DNA of 40,699 bases from Accumulibacter sp. (GCA_031266435.1 JAISAZ010000066.1:1-40699); one strand, 5' to 3'. Numbered from the stretch's first letter, positions 1 through 8,378 are shown. Translations and numbers: made by a program. Notes: generated by a model not told the origin, from the sequence alone.

Positions 1-47
1 CGTTCTTCAGCAAACAGATCAAGCTTGATCGCGCTTCTCACTTTCAT
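1..47 (-). CDS. Transposase N-terminus (partial, cut by window edge)
   Basis: On the minus strand an ATG at 47 opens a frame reading MKVRSAIKLDLFAEER that runs off the window. The pattern 'MK.R..I..DLFAEE' is, from memory, the start of an IS5-group transposase. An AAAGGGG Shine-Dalgarno-like sequence precedes the ATG, and an extended -10 box lies 35 bases upstream. Only 15 codons are visible, so the family assignment is an inference; the alternative is an unrelated gene with a chance N-terminus. Confidence 0.45.
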   Translation of the reverse strand, partial: MKVRSAIKLDLFAEE

Positions 48-81
48 CTGTGGCCCCTTTCGTATAATTCAGGATATTGGA

Positions 82-90
82 ATTATACCA
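82..90 (-). promoter_or_regulatory. Extended -10 promoter for the partial transposase
   Basis: On the minus strand 90-82 reads TGGTATAAT, a perfect extended -10 (TGn-TATAAT). It overlaps a perfect 8-bp inverted repeat (63-70 TATAATTC, 80-87 GAATTATA, 9-base spacer), so a second TATAAT faces the other way at 63-68. The inverted repeat could be an operator. No good -35 is seen, as is common with extended -10 promoters. Confidence 0.4.
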
Positions 91-157
91 GATCAGGAGA
101 GGTTTTTCGAGGAGGCCTGATGTGATAAGGGCGGGTTTGGAAATGGAATGAAACCCA

Positions 158-287
158 GGGCACGGCACGCCGTGCCCCTACGAAATCACACGTCGATGTG
201 TCCGCTTTTGCGGGAATGACGTCGATCCTGTTATGGCTTGCGCTTCGCGCAAGCGAGGTGTTGGGCTTCACATTCGTTCAGCCCAAC
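158..287. repeat. Cluster of three palindromes (REP-like)
   Basis: Three hairpins in 130 bases: 158-177 is the palindrome GGGCACGGC-AC-GCCGTGCCC, which recurs with slight change at 30283-30302 and 36166-36185; 236-254 is GCTTGCGC-TTC-GCGCAAGC; 260-287 is a GTTGGG...CCCAAC palindrome of the same type as 30514-30540 and 36126-36152. The rest of 121-489 shows no convincing gene. A 27-codon minus-strand frame at 393-476 is too short to interpret. Confidence 0.6.
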
Positions 288-489
288 GATCATGGCGCAG
301 GTCGGCGTCACCCCGTATAATGAAACATTGCCAGTGATTCTCCGATCTCCGAGTTAGAGGCACCAGGGGTGGTGCTTGGCCGAGGTGGCGGGTTACAGGC
401 ATTTGCTCTTTGCGTAAGTCATCGCGGCGTCATTGTCGGCGATGATTTTTTGCGCCCAAATCCCGTGTTGTTTCACGCTAACCTATAGT

Positions 490-612
490 TCAGAGGACAG
501 ATGTCAGGGACCAGGAGACAGAAGAAAACCGATCGGTATTTTGTTGCTTTTCCCCGGCGGCAACGCCGCCGCTGACCGATCTGATCCCTGTCTCCTGATT
601 CCTGATACCCGA
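490..612. repeat. Dispersed composite repeat (copy A)
   Basis: The left part carries AGGACAG / CAGGAGACAG-type motifs and the sequence AAAACCGATCGG. The centre has a GGCGGC-AAC-GCCGCC hairpin near 557-571. The right part is CTGATCCCTGTCTCCTGATTCCTG, read here in pieces. The same order of parts recurs at 30345-30456 and, in part, at 36060-36110. It sits directly beyond the stop codon of the DUF3106 gene, whose TAA is at 613-615. Confidence 0.75.
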
Positions 613-1122
613 TTACGGTGTCGCTTCGGGACTCGGCGCGTCGGGCGCGTTTTCGGAGGACCCCTTTCGGATGCTCTCCAGGGATTCTCCCTGAAGGAAG
701 CGCTTCTTTTCGGATTCGGAGAGGCTGACGTACTCGGCCCATTTTCGCCGGAATTCCTGCCTTTTTTCGTGCGAAAGCCGGCGGGTCGTCTTGAAATTCT
801 TCCGGGCTTCTTCCTGCTGTTCGGGCGTCAGCGTGTTCCATTCCTGCATCTGCTCCTGGACGCGGCGCTGCTCCGCCGGCGACAGGGAGGAAAAGCGGTT
901 CACGATGCTGAGCCATTTTTTCTGGCGGTAATATTCGAGCGCGTCCCAGCTATCGCACAGGGGCGCGAGGACGATTTTTTGTTTGACCGTCAGTTCGGTC
1001 CACGTCGGTTGAGGCGGTGTCGCCATGAGCGACAGATTCTCCGGCGCAGCGAAGGCCGGAGAGACGAGCGAAAAACCGAAGAGGAGTCCGGCGGCTATTC
1101 CGAAGACGCGCGCTTTAGCCAT
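613..1122 (-). CDS. DUF3106 family exported protein
   Basis: This 169-residue protein has an N-terminal signal peptide (AAGLLFGFSLVSPAFA, cleavage near residue 25). The mature part carries the DUF3106 pattern: tryptophan near 'PTWTELTVKQKIVLAPL', then repeated W...L / 'LSPAEQRRVQEQM' / 'LTPEQQEEARKNF' helices. Function is unknown; proteins of this family are predicted periplasmic and occur in betaproteobacteria beside DUF3619 and a sigma factor, as here. Its start overlaps the end of the DUF3619 gene by 28 bases, suggesting one transcript. A repeat begins immediately after the stop codon. The family call is firm, the role is not. Confidence 0.85.
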   Translation of the reverse strand: MAKARVFGIAAGLLFGFSLVSPAFAAPENLSLMATPPQPTWTELTVKQKIVLAPLCDSWDALEYYRQKKWLSIVNRFSSLSPAEQRRVQEQMQEWNTLTPEQQEEARKNFKTTRRLSHEKRQEFRRKWAEYVSLSESEKKRFLQGESLESIRKGSSENAPDAPSPEATP

Positions 1123-1478
1123 GTACTGAAGCCCTGATCGGTAAACGCGCCGATCGGTAATTCGTCGGCGAGAAGTTCGCTATCGATGGCGCTCATCTCG
1201 TTGATCTCCCGGTCGGCCATCCAGAATGCGGAACAGACGGAAACGCTCAGGAAGAGAAGCGACGAGACCAGCATCTGCCGGATGCGCGTATTGTCCGGCA
1301 AAAAGTAAGCGCCGAGGGCGGCAAACGCCGTTTGGGCCACAAGCTGTTTTTGATGGGCGAGCGCCAGCTTGCGGGCGGCGGCGAGGCGGCCCGTCGTTTC
1401 GGCGGGAAGGTCGCGCAGGCTGTGGTTCAGACGCTGTGCGATCTTCTGGGCGAATTGTTGTTCGTGGCGTTCGTTCAT
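1095..1478 (-). CDS. DUF3619 family protein
   Basis: This 127-residue protein begins 'MNERHEQQFAQKIAQRLN', typical of DUF3619. A single hydrophobic stretch ('MLVSSLLFLSVSVCSAFWM', about residues 69-87) suggests one membrane segment with both tails polar. The start codon overlaps the sigma-factor stop in an ATGA at 1478-1475, so it is translationally coupled. Encoded right after a sigma factor, a small membrane protein could act as its regulator (anti-sigma-like). That is inference from context; no zinc-binding or known anti-sigma motif is visible. Confidence 0.85.
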   Translation of the reverse strand: MNERHEQQFAQKIAQRLNHSLRDLPAETTGRLAAARKLALAHQKQLVAQTAFAALGAYFLPDNTRIRQMLVSSLLFLSVSVCSAFWMADREINEMSAIDSELLADELPIGAFTDQGFSTWLKRASSE

Positions 1479-2086
1479 AAGGTAATCCCTTTGGCTTTCA
1501 ATGCTTCAGCCAGCGTGTGGACGGCGCGCGAACAATGGGTTTTGACGCTGCCTTGCGAGCAACCCATCGCCAATGCGGTTTCCGCGACGTCCATCTCTTC
1601 CCAATAACGCATGAGGAAGGCTTCGCGTTGACGTTGCGGCAACATTTTTATTTCGTCCTCGATGAGGTTGAGGGTCTGCGCCTGGATCAATTTTTCTTCG
1701 GGACCGTCGGGCGCGCGGAATTCCGTTTTTTGAGCGAGCGCTTCGATCGCTTCCGGGTCGTCGGCTTCGTCCGGCGAAAAAGCCGAAAACAGGATTGTCC
1801 AGAACGAACGGACCTTGTTTCTTCGGTAGAAGTCCCGGATCGTGTTCTGCATGATGCGCTGAAAAAGCACGGGGAACTCCTCAGCGGGACGGTCGCCGTA
1901 TTTTTCAGCCAGTTTCATCATCGACTCCTGTACGATGTCGAGCGCCGACTCCTCATTGCGTACGGCAAACACCGCCTGTTTGAAGGCGCGGCGCTCGGCG
2001 GCAATGAGAAAGTCCGATAATTCTCGCTGTGTGGCCAGGATTGCTTCCCTGAGTATAGCCTTTATTACGGCAATGGGTCGAGACAT
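1475..2086 (-). CDS. ECF-like RNA polymerase sigma factor
   Basis: About 203 residues from the ATG at 2086. Region 2 is visible as 'FAVRNEESALDIVQESMMKL', followed by 'FQRIMQNTIRDFYRR'. Region 4 is 'LPQRQREAFLMRYWEEMDVAETALAMGCSQ' (two adjoining pieces), a helix-turn-helix ending in 'GSVKTHCSRA'. As I recall, family members start close to 'ATQRELSDFL', about 15 residues further in, where only non-ATG codons exist, though AGGGA lies just upstream. An ATG at 2086 has no clear ribosome site, so the true start is uncertain. It heads a three-gene operon with DUF3619 and DUF3106 and diverges from ilvB. Confidence 0.85.
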   Translation of the reverse strand: MSRPIAVIKAILREAILATQRELSDFLIAAERRAFKQAVFAVRNEESALDIVQESMMKLAEKYGDRPAEEFPVLFQRIMQNTIRDFYRRNKVRSFWTILFSAFSPDEADDPEAIEALAQKTEFRAPDGPEEKLIQAQTLNLIEDEIKMLPQRQREAFLMRYWEEMDVAETALAMGCSQGSVKTHCSRAVHTLAEALKAKGITL

Positions 2087-2087
2087 C

Positions 2088-2116
2088 TTGACCAAAAGCG
2101 GCCAAGGCTTTAACGT
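2088..2116 (+). promoter_or_regulatory. Possible ilvB promoter
   Basis: TTGACC at 2088-2093 (5 of 6 to the -35 consensus) is followed after 17 bases by TAACGT at 2111-2116, a weak -10. It lies in the short gap between the divergent sigma-factor and ilvB starts, where an ilv promoter is expected. No leader peptide or attenuator is evident. Confidence 0.3.
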
Positions 2117-2154
2117 TACAAGCCTTCCCAATCTCAACGAGCAGGACGGCAACT

Positions 2155-3855
2155 ATGACCATGATGAACGGTGCTGAAATTGTAATCAGGTGCCTACAAG
2201 AAGAAAAGGTCGATCATGTTTTCGGCTACCCAGGCGGTTCGGTACTCAATATTTATGACGAGTTGTTTAAACAGGACAAAGTCAAGCACGTCCTCACTCG
2301 TCACGAGCAAGGCGCCGTACATGCGGCGGACGGCTTTGCGCGCGCTTCCGGGCGCGTCGGCGTCGCGATCGTAACCTCGGGACCCGGCGCGACGAACGCG
2401 GTCACGGGGATCGCCACGGCGTACATGGATTCGATTCCGCTCGTCGTCATCTCCGGTCAGGTGCCGACCTCGAACATCGGTCAGGACGCTTTCCAGGAAT
2501 GCGATACGGTGGGGATCACGAGGCCTTGTGTCAAGCATAATTTTTTGATCAAGAGCGCGCGCGACATCGCGATCACGCTGAAGAAGGCATTTTACATCGC
2601 GCGGACGGGGCGTCCCGGTCCCGTCGTCGTCGACATTCCGAAAGATGTGACCGCGGAGAAATATCGCTTCGAGTATCCGGCGTCGCTGCACATGCGCTCG
2701 TACGTCCCGATCACCAAGGGGCATTCGGGGCAGATCAAGAAGGCCGTCGCCCTTCTGATGAAGGCGAAGCGTCCGGTGATCTACGCGGGGGGCGGCGTCG
2801 TCTTGTCCGACGCTTCGGGCAAACTGGGCGATCTGGCGTGCCGCCTGAATTTCCCCGTGACGAACACGCTGATGGGGCTCGGCTCGTTTCCGGGAACCGA
2901 CCCGCGCTTCCTTGGGATGCTCGGAATGCACGGGACGCTCGAAGCCAATATGGCGGCGCAGTACAGCGACGTTCTTCTGGCGATCGGCGCGCGTTTTGAC
3001 GACCGCGTTATCGGCAACATCGAAAATTTCGCGGGACCGCAGCGCAAGATCATCCACGTCGACATCGACCCCTCGTCGATCTCGAAGCGCGTTCGCGTCG
3101 ACATTCCCGTCGTCGGCAGCGTCGCCGACGTCCTCGAAGAAATGAACCGCCTGATCGACGCCGAGCGCGACAAGCCCGACATCGGCGAATGGTGGAAGAT
3201 GATCGAGGAGTGGCGCACGAAACATTCGCTGAAATACAAGGCGGGCAAGGAGATCATGCCGCAGTTCGTCCTGGAGAAGCTCTGGGAGATCACGAAGGGC
3301 GATGCGATCATCGCGTCCGACGTAGGGCAGCACCAGATGTGGACCGCGCAATACTACAAATTCGACACGCCGCGGCGCTGGTTGAATTCGGGCGGGCTTG
3401 GAACGATGGGCGTCGGCCTTCCGTACGCGGTGGGCGCCTCCTTTGCCGGGCTGGGCAAACCGGTCGTCTGCGTCACGGGCGACGGTTCGATCCAGATGTG
3501 CATCCAGGAACTCGCGACGGCGAAGCAGCACGCGCTCCCGATCAAGATCGTCCTCCTCAACAACCGCTTCCTCGGTATGGTGCGGCAGTGGCAGGAACTG
3601 TTCTACGAAGGCCGCTACTCGCAAACGCATATGGATTTTCAGCCGGATTTCGTCCGCCTCGCCGAGGCCTACGGACACGTCGGAATCCGCGTCGACCGTC
3701 CCCAGGACGTCGAGCCGGCTTTGCACAAAGCCTTCGAGGAACACAAAAACGATCTGGTCCTGCTCGACATCCACACGTGCCAGGGCGCCAACGTCTTTCC
3801 GATGGTGGCGGCGGGCAAGGGCTTGTCCGACCTGATTCTCTCCCAGGACTCTTAA
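2155..3855 (+). CDS. ilvB: Acetolactate synthase large subunit
   Basis: 566 residues, normal length. Condenses two pyruvates, or pyruvate with 2-oxobutyrate, using thiamine diphosphate and FAD: the first committed step of valine, leucine and isoleucine synthesis. Seen: the catalytic glutamate in 'RHEQGAVHAADGFARA', the central FAD-binding domain ('GARFDDRVIGN'), and the thiamine-diphosphate motif starting GDGSIQM and ending in 'LLNN'. Three ATGs at 2155, 2161 and 2164 are possible starts; GGACGG precedes the first. It is followed by ilvH after 16 bases and then ilvC, an uninterrupted pathway cluster. Also called ilvI in some betaproteobacteria. Confidence 0.97.
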   Translation: MTMMNGAEIVIRCLQEEKVDHVFGYPGGSVLNIYDELFKQDKVKHVLTRHEQGAVHAADGFARASGRVGVAIVTSGPGATNAVTGIATAYMDSIPLVVISGQVPTSNIGQDAFQECDTVGITRPCVKHNFLIKSARDIAITLKKAFYIARTGRPGPVVVDIPKDVTAEKYRFEYPASLHMRSYVPITKGHSGQIKKAVALLMKAKRPVIYAGGGVVLSDASGKLGDLACRLNFPVTNTLMGLGSFPGTDPRFLGMLGMHGTLEANMAAQYSDVLLAIGARFDDRVIGNIENFAGPQRKIIHVDIDPSSISKRVRVDIPVVGSVADVLEEMNRLIDAERDKPDIGEWWKMIEEWRTKHSLKYKAGKEIMPQFVLEKLWEITKGDAIIASDVGQHQMWTAQYYKFDTPRRWLNSGGLGTMGVGLPYAVGASFAGLGKPVVCVTGDGSIQMCIQELATAKQHALPIKIVLLNNRFLGMVRQWQELFYEGRYSQTHMDFQPDFVRLAEAYGHVGIRVDRPQDVEPALHKAFEEHKNDLVLLDIHTCQGANVFPMVAAGKGLSDLILSQDS

Positions 3856-3871
3856 GTAAAGGAACGCCGAC

Positions 3872-4363
3872 ATGCGACATATCATTTCATTATTGCTGGA
3901 AAATGAGGCCGGCGCCCTTTCCCGCGTTGCCGGACTTTTCGCGGCGCGGGGCTACAATATCGAAACCCTGACGGTGGCGCCGACGGAAGACCTTTCGCTC
4001 TCCCGCCTGACCATCGTCACGAAGGGCGGGGACGACGTGATCGAACAGATCACCAAGCAACTCAACAAACTGATCGACGTCGTCAAGGTCGTCGACCTTT
4101 CCGAGGCCGCGCACATCGAACGCGAACTGATGCTGATCAAGCTGCGCGCGACCGGAAAGGACCGTGACGAAATGAAGCGGATGGCGGATATCTTTCGCGG
4201 CCGTATCATCGACGTCACCGACTCGACCTACGTCGTCGAATTGACGGGGACGTGCTCCAAACTCGATTCCTTTATCCAGGCGATCGACCGGAGCCTGATC
4301 CTCGAAACCGTCCGTACCGGCGTCAGCGGCATTGGCCGGGGCGACCGGATACTGAAATTGTGA
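3872..4363 (+). CDS. ilvH: Acetolactate synthase small (regulatory) subunit
   Basis: 163 residues, normal length. The N-terminal ACT domain starts 'MRHIISLLLENEAGALSRVAG' (two pieces), with the family's 'GLFAARGYNIETLTVAPTED' shortly after; the C-terminal domain ends 'GVSGIGRGDRILKL'. It binds the catalytic subunit and mediates valine feedback inhibition. A ribosome site (AAAGGAA) lies just before the ATG. It sits between ilvB and ilvC. Confidence 0.97.
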   Translation: MRHIISLLLENEAGALSRVAGLFAARGYNIETLTVAPTEDLSLSRLTIVTKGGDDVIEQITKQLNKLIDVVKVVDLSEAAHIERELMLIKLRATGKDRDEMKRMADIFRGRIIDVTDSTYVVELTGTCSKLDSFIQAIDRSLILETVRTGVSGIGRGDRILKL

Positions 4364-4404
4364 TTGCCGTATTTCCATAATGTTTTCCGAATGAAAGGAG
4401 TGTC

Positions 4405-5421
4405 ATGAAAGTTTATTACGATAAAGACGCCGATCTCTCACTGATCAAGGGCAGGAAGGTGACGATCGTCGGTTACGGTTCGCAGGGACACGCGCACGCG
4501 CAGAACCTGAACGACTCCGGCGTCAAGATCACCGTGGGGCTGCGCAAGAGCGGGGCGTCGTGGGGCAAGGCCGAAAACGCCGGCCTCAAGGTCGAGGAAA
4601 TCGCCAAGGCGGTCAAGGGGGCCGACCTCGTCATGATGCTCCTTCCCGACGAGAACATCCCTGCGGTGTATTACAACGAAGTCGAAGCGAACATCCGAAA
4701 AGGCGCGGCGCTCGCGTTCGCGCACGGCTTCAACATCCACTACAACCAGGTGATTCCGCGCTCCGACCTCGACGTCATCATGATCGCCCCGAAAGGGCCG
4801 GGTCACACGGTGCGCTCCGAATACCTGAAGGGCGGCGGCGTTCCCCAACTGATCGCGGTCCATCAGGACACCTCCCGGAAAGCCAAGGACATCGCGCTCT
4901 CCTACGCCGCCGCGAACGGCGGGACGAAGGGTGGCGTCATAGAAACGACCTTCCGCGAAGAAACCGAGACCGACCTTTTCGGCGAACAATGCGTGCTCTG
5001 CGGCGGAACCGTCGAAATGCTGAAGGCGGGGTTTGAAACGCTCGTCGCGGCGGGCTACGCGCCCGAAATGGCGTATTTCGAATGTATGCACGAACTCAAG
5101 CTGATCGTCGACCTGCTGTACGAAGGCGGCATCGCCACGATGAACTACTCGGTCTCGAACAACGCCGAGTTCGGCGAATACGTCACAGGGCCGAAAATCA
5201 TCAACGAGCAAAGCCGTCAAGCGATGCGCGACGCGCTGGCGAACATCCAGAACGGGCAGTACGCGAAGACCTTCATCCTCGAAGGTTCGACGCGCTACCC
5301 GGCGATGACGGCGTTCCGCCGCCTTCTGGCAGAGCACCCGATCGAGACCGTCGGCGCGCGCCTGCGCGAAATGATGCCCTGGATCAAGAAAAACAAACTC
5401 GTCGACCAGTCCAAGAACTGA
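4405..5421 (+). CDS. ilvC: Ketol-acid reductoisomerase (class I)
   Basis: 338 residues, the short class I form. It converts acetolactate to dihydroxyisovalerate (and the isoleucine homologue) with NADPH and magnesium. Seen: Rossmann loop '[18 protein letters not shown]', the '[10 protein letters not shown]' segment, and the metal-binding knotted domain with '[13 protein letters not shown]' and '[15 protein letters not shown]'. A strong AAAGGAG site precedes the ATG by 6 bases. The 41-base gap after ilvH shows no terminator, so it is probably co-transcribed. Confidence 0.97.
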   Translation: MKVYYDKDADLSLIKGRKVTIVGYGSQGHAHAQNLNDSGVKITVGLRKSGASWGKAENAGLKVEEIAKAVKGADLVMMLLPDENIPAVYYNEVEANIRKGAALAFAHGFNIHYNQVIPRSDLDVIMIAPKGPGHTVRSEYLKGGGVPQLIAVHQDTSRKAKDIALSYAAANGGTKGGVIETTFREETETDLFGEQCVLCGGTVEMLKAGFETLVAAGYAPEMAYFECMHELKLIVDLLYEGGIATMNYSVSNNAEFGEYVTGPKIINEQSRQAMRDALANIQNGQYAKTFILEGSTRYPAMTAFRRLLAEHPIETVGARLREMMPWIKKNKLVDQSKN

Positions 5422-5647
5422 CGGCGTCCGTCGCTTCCCTGACCAGGGAACCGACGGTTTTGACACCTGCCAAGGGCGGATTTTATATCCGCCCGAAAAA
5501 ACGTCGTCGCTTTTCCTTCGATGGGGAGCGACGGCGCGTTTCGTTCCACGTCCGGCGCGAGGGGGGAAGACCCCCTCGTGTGCGTGGTCGTGACGCTCCC
5601 TTTTTCAGGGGAGAAGTTTCCAACTTTTCAATCGGAGTTGTCTTTCG
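5422..5647. other. ilvC-psd spacer with three hairpins
   Basis: No gene is seen in these 226 bases. Hairpin one, GGGCGGAT (5474-5481) with ATCCGCCC (5487-5494), is followed by an A-run rather than a T-run, so it is not a canonical plus-strand terminator. Hairpin two, GAGGGGG (5559-5565) with CCCCCTC (5571-5577), and a weaker CTCCC/GGGAG pair around a T5 tract near 5595-5613, lie in the psd leader. Whether ilvC and psd share a transcript cannot be decided. Confidence 0.5.
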
Positions 5648-6283
5648 ATGAATTATCCGCATCCGATCATCGCCCGGGAAGGGTGGCTGTTCATCGCGAT
5701 CTCCTTGGCGCTTGCCGTGCTTTCCCTGTTTTTCGGATGGGTATCGCTGCTTTTTTGGCTGATCTTTCTCTTTTGCGTCCAGTTTTTCCGGGATCCGGGG
5801 CGTCGCGTTCCCGACGGAGCCAAAAGCGTCCTGTCGCCCGCCGACGGACGGATCGTCGTCGTCGAGGAGGCCGAAGACCCCTATCTCAAGCGTCGCGCGA
5901 TCAAAGTCAGCGTTTTCATGAACGTCTTCAACGTCCATTCGAACCGTTCGCCGATTGCGTGCGCCGTGCGTCAAAAATGGTACAACGCGGGCAGTTTCCT
6001 CAACGCGGCGCTCGATAAGGCGTCGCTCGAAAACGAGCGCTGCGCGCTCCATCTGGAAACGTCCGACGGGCGCGACATCACCTGCGTCCAGATCGCGGGG
6101 CTGATTGCGCGCCGCATTCTCAACTACGCGGAAAAAGGCGCGTCGCTCGCGGCGGGCGAACGCTACGGATTCATTCGATTCGGTTCGCGCGTCGACCTCT
6201 ATTTGCCGCTCGACACGCAGGTCAAAGTCGTGATCGGCGAAAAAGTCCGCGCGACGAGCACGGTGCTCGCCGAATTGTCCTAG
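5648..6283 (+). CDS. psd: Phosphatidylserine decarboxylase proenzyme (short type)
   Basis: 211 residues, the short Psd class. It makes phosphatidylethanolamine at the inner membrane. Hydrophobic segments occupy about residues 13-45. Conserved '[10 protein letters not shown]', 'SPADGRIV', and '[13 protein letters not shown]' are present. The self-cleavage site that creates the pyruvoyl group is G179-S180 in '[11 protein letters not shown]'. In many betaproteobacteria psd follows ilvC and is followed by pssA and leuA; here the next gene is convergent, so that order is broken. The stop is 13 bases from the convergent PilZ-like gene. Confidence 0.95.
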   Translation: MNYPHPIIAREGWLFIAISLALAVLSLFFGWVSLLFWLIFLFCVQFFRDPGRRVPDGAKSVLSPADGRIVVVEEAEDPYLKRRAIKVSVFMNVFNVHSNRSPIACAVRQKWYNAGSFLNAALDKASLENERCALHLETSDGRDITCVQIAGLIARRILNYAEKGASLAAGERYGFIRFGSRVDLYLPLDTQVKVVIGEKVRATSTVLAELS

Positions 6284-6296
6284 CCTGCGCTACGCC

Positions 6297-7991
6297 TTAT
6301 GCTTGCGCCTGCGCGGTCTCGCGTTGCGGCGGCGGAGCGTCGGCTTGGGCGTTGGCCGGCGTAACGGCCGGAGCGTCGGTCGGGATGATGGCGACCGGAG
6401 TATCGGCCGGTGTGACGGTCGGCGCGGCAGTTGGAACCGCGACCGGGGCGGGCGGCGCTTCCTGCGGTGCGATCGAAAAAATCTCGATCAGGCTGTTCTG
6501 CTCGTCCATCGAGGTTTTTCGGACCTCGCGGATTTCGACGTTCCCCTTCTCGATCACGAGGACGAGGTCGCCCGTGTATTTCTGGAGCGATCCCGACGGA
6601 GCGATCAGCATTTCGTTCGGGTGCGCGTTGGGCAAACACGGCAGAAGCAAGGCGGACAAAAGGACCTGACGCTTGTTTTCGTCCTGCAGGGCGATGTTCG
6701 TCGGGGTCGCCTGGTCCGCCAGAATCTGGAGCCCGATTTCGATGTTCTCCTGGCTCTCGGAAGCGGCCCAGCGAACGATGCAGACCTGCCAGGCGTTTTC
6801 GGATTCGAAGCGGATCGCGGCGAGGTCGCCGACGGTGATGCTCCCCGTCTTGCCCGAAAGGTGCATGAGCGCGAGGCCGTCCGGGCTCTCGTTGATCACC
6901 ATCCACAGCGAGGATTCGTAGAGCGTATCGTCGTCTTCCTGAAAAAGGCGCCAGATGCTGTCGAAATGGACGCAAAGCGTCGCGCGGCGGCTCTTTTGCC
7001 GACGGCGCGGAAAGCGCCGCTTCGCCGGGTGGCCGATATAGCCGACGAGACGGCGCAGAACGCCGAGACCCTGGAGCGTCGCGGCGAATTCGGGCAGGTC
7101 AATCTTTTTCGGGGGATACCCGGATTCCAGGAGTTTCAGGTGCTCTTGGATCAGATTCGCCAGCGGAAGGCACGAAAAGTAATACGCGTTGCTGTGCGGC
7201 GGCGGCAACTTCCTGTTGCACGCGAACGCAGCGGAATCGCATTGCGGATTGACCCAGAACGTCGAAGGCGCGTTGTCCGGATCACCGATCGTCGTTACTT
7301 GAATCTGATTCGAGAAGGCGTCGAAATACGACGCGATGAAATTGACCTCGACCGAATTGAAGGAAGACGGCTGTACGCAACCCGTCAAAACCGTCGCGAA
7401 ATACAAATCCTGAAGGCTGTTCGGCGCGTTTCTCGGCGTATTTCTGGCAATTTTGGATAAAAAAGCGATCTCGTACGCCTGATGCAACTGCTGCCAGATT
7501 CCCGGAATGGGAGGCGCCGCGATCAGCATGCTCAGGCGAAGGTGGAGCGAAATCGCGTACATGGCCTGCCAGAGGCCCAATTCATGCGCGGGCTGCGGAT
7601 TGTCGATCCATCCGGTGTCGTTGACGGGCAAAAGGTCCATGAGATCGTCGGCAAGCGACCTCAGGACATCCTGCATGCTGCGTACCAGACGCCTCGTTTT
7701 CTTCGGGACGGGGAGCGAAGTCACGACGATTCCCGGAAGAAGATGGCGAACGACCTCGGTAGCGCGGGTAAAAAGATTCTGGAGCGCAATCAGGCGCTCT
7801 ACGGGTTGCGCGTCGCCGACGTGCAGCGTCGCAAGGTGCGTTTGCAGGAACAGAAGCTGATCCGCGGGATTCTCAGGCTGCGGCGCGTCGAGCCACGCAA
7901 AGAGAGCGTCCAGGCTCTCGCTCCTTTTGAAATCTGGATCTCGCGCTTCGTCGGAAAGAATGGAAGCAGGGCTGGGAGACGTATCGACCAT
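6297..7991 (-). CDS. PilZ-like domain protein, large, uncharacterised
   Basis: 564 residues. About 1-300 is an alpha-helical region with no domain I recognise. Around 330-400 a basic run ('HPAKRRFPRRR', then RRATLCV) is followed by 'NESPDGLAL', which matches the RxxxR and (D/N)xSxxG layout of PilZ c-di-GMP receptors. The last 60 or so residues are a Pro/Ala/Thr-rich tail ('APPAPVAVPTAAPTVTPAD'), probably disordered. No signal peptide or membrane segment is seen. A TATACT-like -10 on the minus strand at 8118-8113 may be its promoter, leaving a leader of about 115 bases. c-di-GMP binding is inference. Confidence 0.7.
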   Translation of the reverse strand: MVDTSPSPASILSDEARDPDFKRSESLDALFAWLDAPQPENPADQLLFLQTHLATLHVGDAQPVERLIALQNLFTRATEVVRHLLPGIVVTSLPVPKKTRRLVRSMQDVLRSLADDLMDLLPVNDTGWIDNPQPAHELGLWQAMYAISLHLRLSMLIAAPPIPGIWQQLHQAYEIAFLSKIARNTPRNAPNSLQDLYFATVLTGCVQPSSFNSVEVNFIASYFDAFSNQIQVTTIGDPDNAPSTFWVNPQCDSAAFACNRKLPPPHSNAYYFSCLPLANLIQEHLKLLESGYPPKKIDLPEFAATLQGLGVLRRLVGYIGHPAKRRFPRRRQKSRRATLCVHFDSIWRLFQEDDDTLYESSLWMVINESPDGLALMHLSGKTGSITVGDLAAIRFESENAWQVCIVRWAASESQENIEIGLQILADQATPTNIALQDENKRQVLLSALLLPCLPNAHPNEMLIAPSGSLQKYTGDLVLVIEKGNVEIREVRKTSMDEQNSLIEIFSIAPQEAPPAPVAVPTAAPTVTPADTPVAIIPTDAPAVTPANAQADAPPPQRETAQAQA

Positions 7992-8156
7992 GTTTTCTTG
8001 AAATCCCTGAATTGGATGGGTATGTATGCCTATCGATATTCACTCGCCGGAATTCTCAAGAGACGCTTGGCGGCTCTTGGGGACTCTCTGGAACGAGAAC
8101 ACTTGCCGTTCAAGTATAACATCACGGCGGACAAGACAATGAGCATTTTTCAGTCA

Positions 8157-8311
8157 GAGGACAGAAGACAGAAGACAGAGGACAGAGCGCTCGCTGTCGC
8201 TCGCTTCGTGATCTGTTTTCAGTATTCAGTGGTCGCGTGACTTCCTCCCTCTGATTACTGAACCCTGACTACAAAGGCCGAAGGCCGTACTGTCTTCTGT
8301 CTTCTGTCCTC
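8157..8311. repeat. 155-bp inverted-repeat element (CAGAAGACAG arms)
   Basis: The arms 8157-8178 and 8290-8311 are perfect 22-base reverse complements (GAGGACAGAAGACAGAAGAC...). Related sequence continues outwards. The middle carries GCGCTCGCTGTCGCTCGC and an AAGGCCGAAGGCC palindrome. It resembles a miniature transposable element or a variant of the CAGGAGACAG repeats elsewhere in the window. It separates the PilZ-like gene from vapB; the vapB -35 box begins 11 bases outside it. Confidence 0.75.
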
Positions 8312-8322
8312 TGTCTTCTCAA

Positions 8323-8351
8323 TTGACGCGCCGCAGTCAGGCATATACAAT
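8323..8351 (+). promoter_or_regulatory. vapBC promoter with direct-repeat operator
   Basis: TTGACG (8323-8328) and TACAAT (8346-8351) with a 17-base spacer form a strong sigma-70 promoter. GCATATACA occurs at 8341-8349 over the -10 and again at 8355-8363. Such repeats at a toxin-antitoxin promoter suggest an operator for VapB or VapBC autorepression; the operator role is inference. Confidence 0.65.
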
Positions 8352-8378
8352 ACGGCATATACATAGGAGAGTGACGCC

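Larger units (their letters stand above)
1..119 (-). mobile_element. Edge of a probable insertion sequence (IS5-like)
   Basis: The partial transposase start lies within about 70 bases of a sequence that, read on the minus strand from about 119, begins GGCCTCCTCGAAAAACC. It partly resembles GAGCCTCTTGCAAAACTC at the far right of the window (about 40583). If both are ends of related elements, the boundary is near 119. No target duplication can be checked because the other end is outside the window. Confidence 0.35.

Noticed and set aside
393-476. Short minus-strand frame with a protein-like end (WAQKIIADNDAAMTYAKSKCL region)
   Set aside because: 27 codons only, preceded by a stop and without a ribosome site; it may be a gene relic but I cannot name one.
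469-484. Possible parS site (TGTTTCACG half)
   Set aside because: Only 12 of 16 positions match the consensus and the second half is broken; it is also far from parAB.
2194-3885. 563-codon frame antisense to ilvB
   Set aside because: Shadow of the ilvB codon pattern; no recognisable protein, no ribosome site.
5474-5500. Intrinsic terminator after ilvC
   Set aside because: A good 8-bp stem exists, but it is followed by A residues on the plus strand, not T residues.
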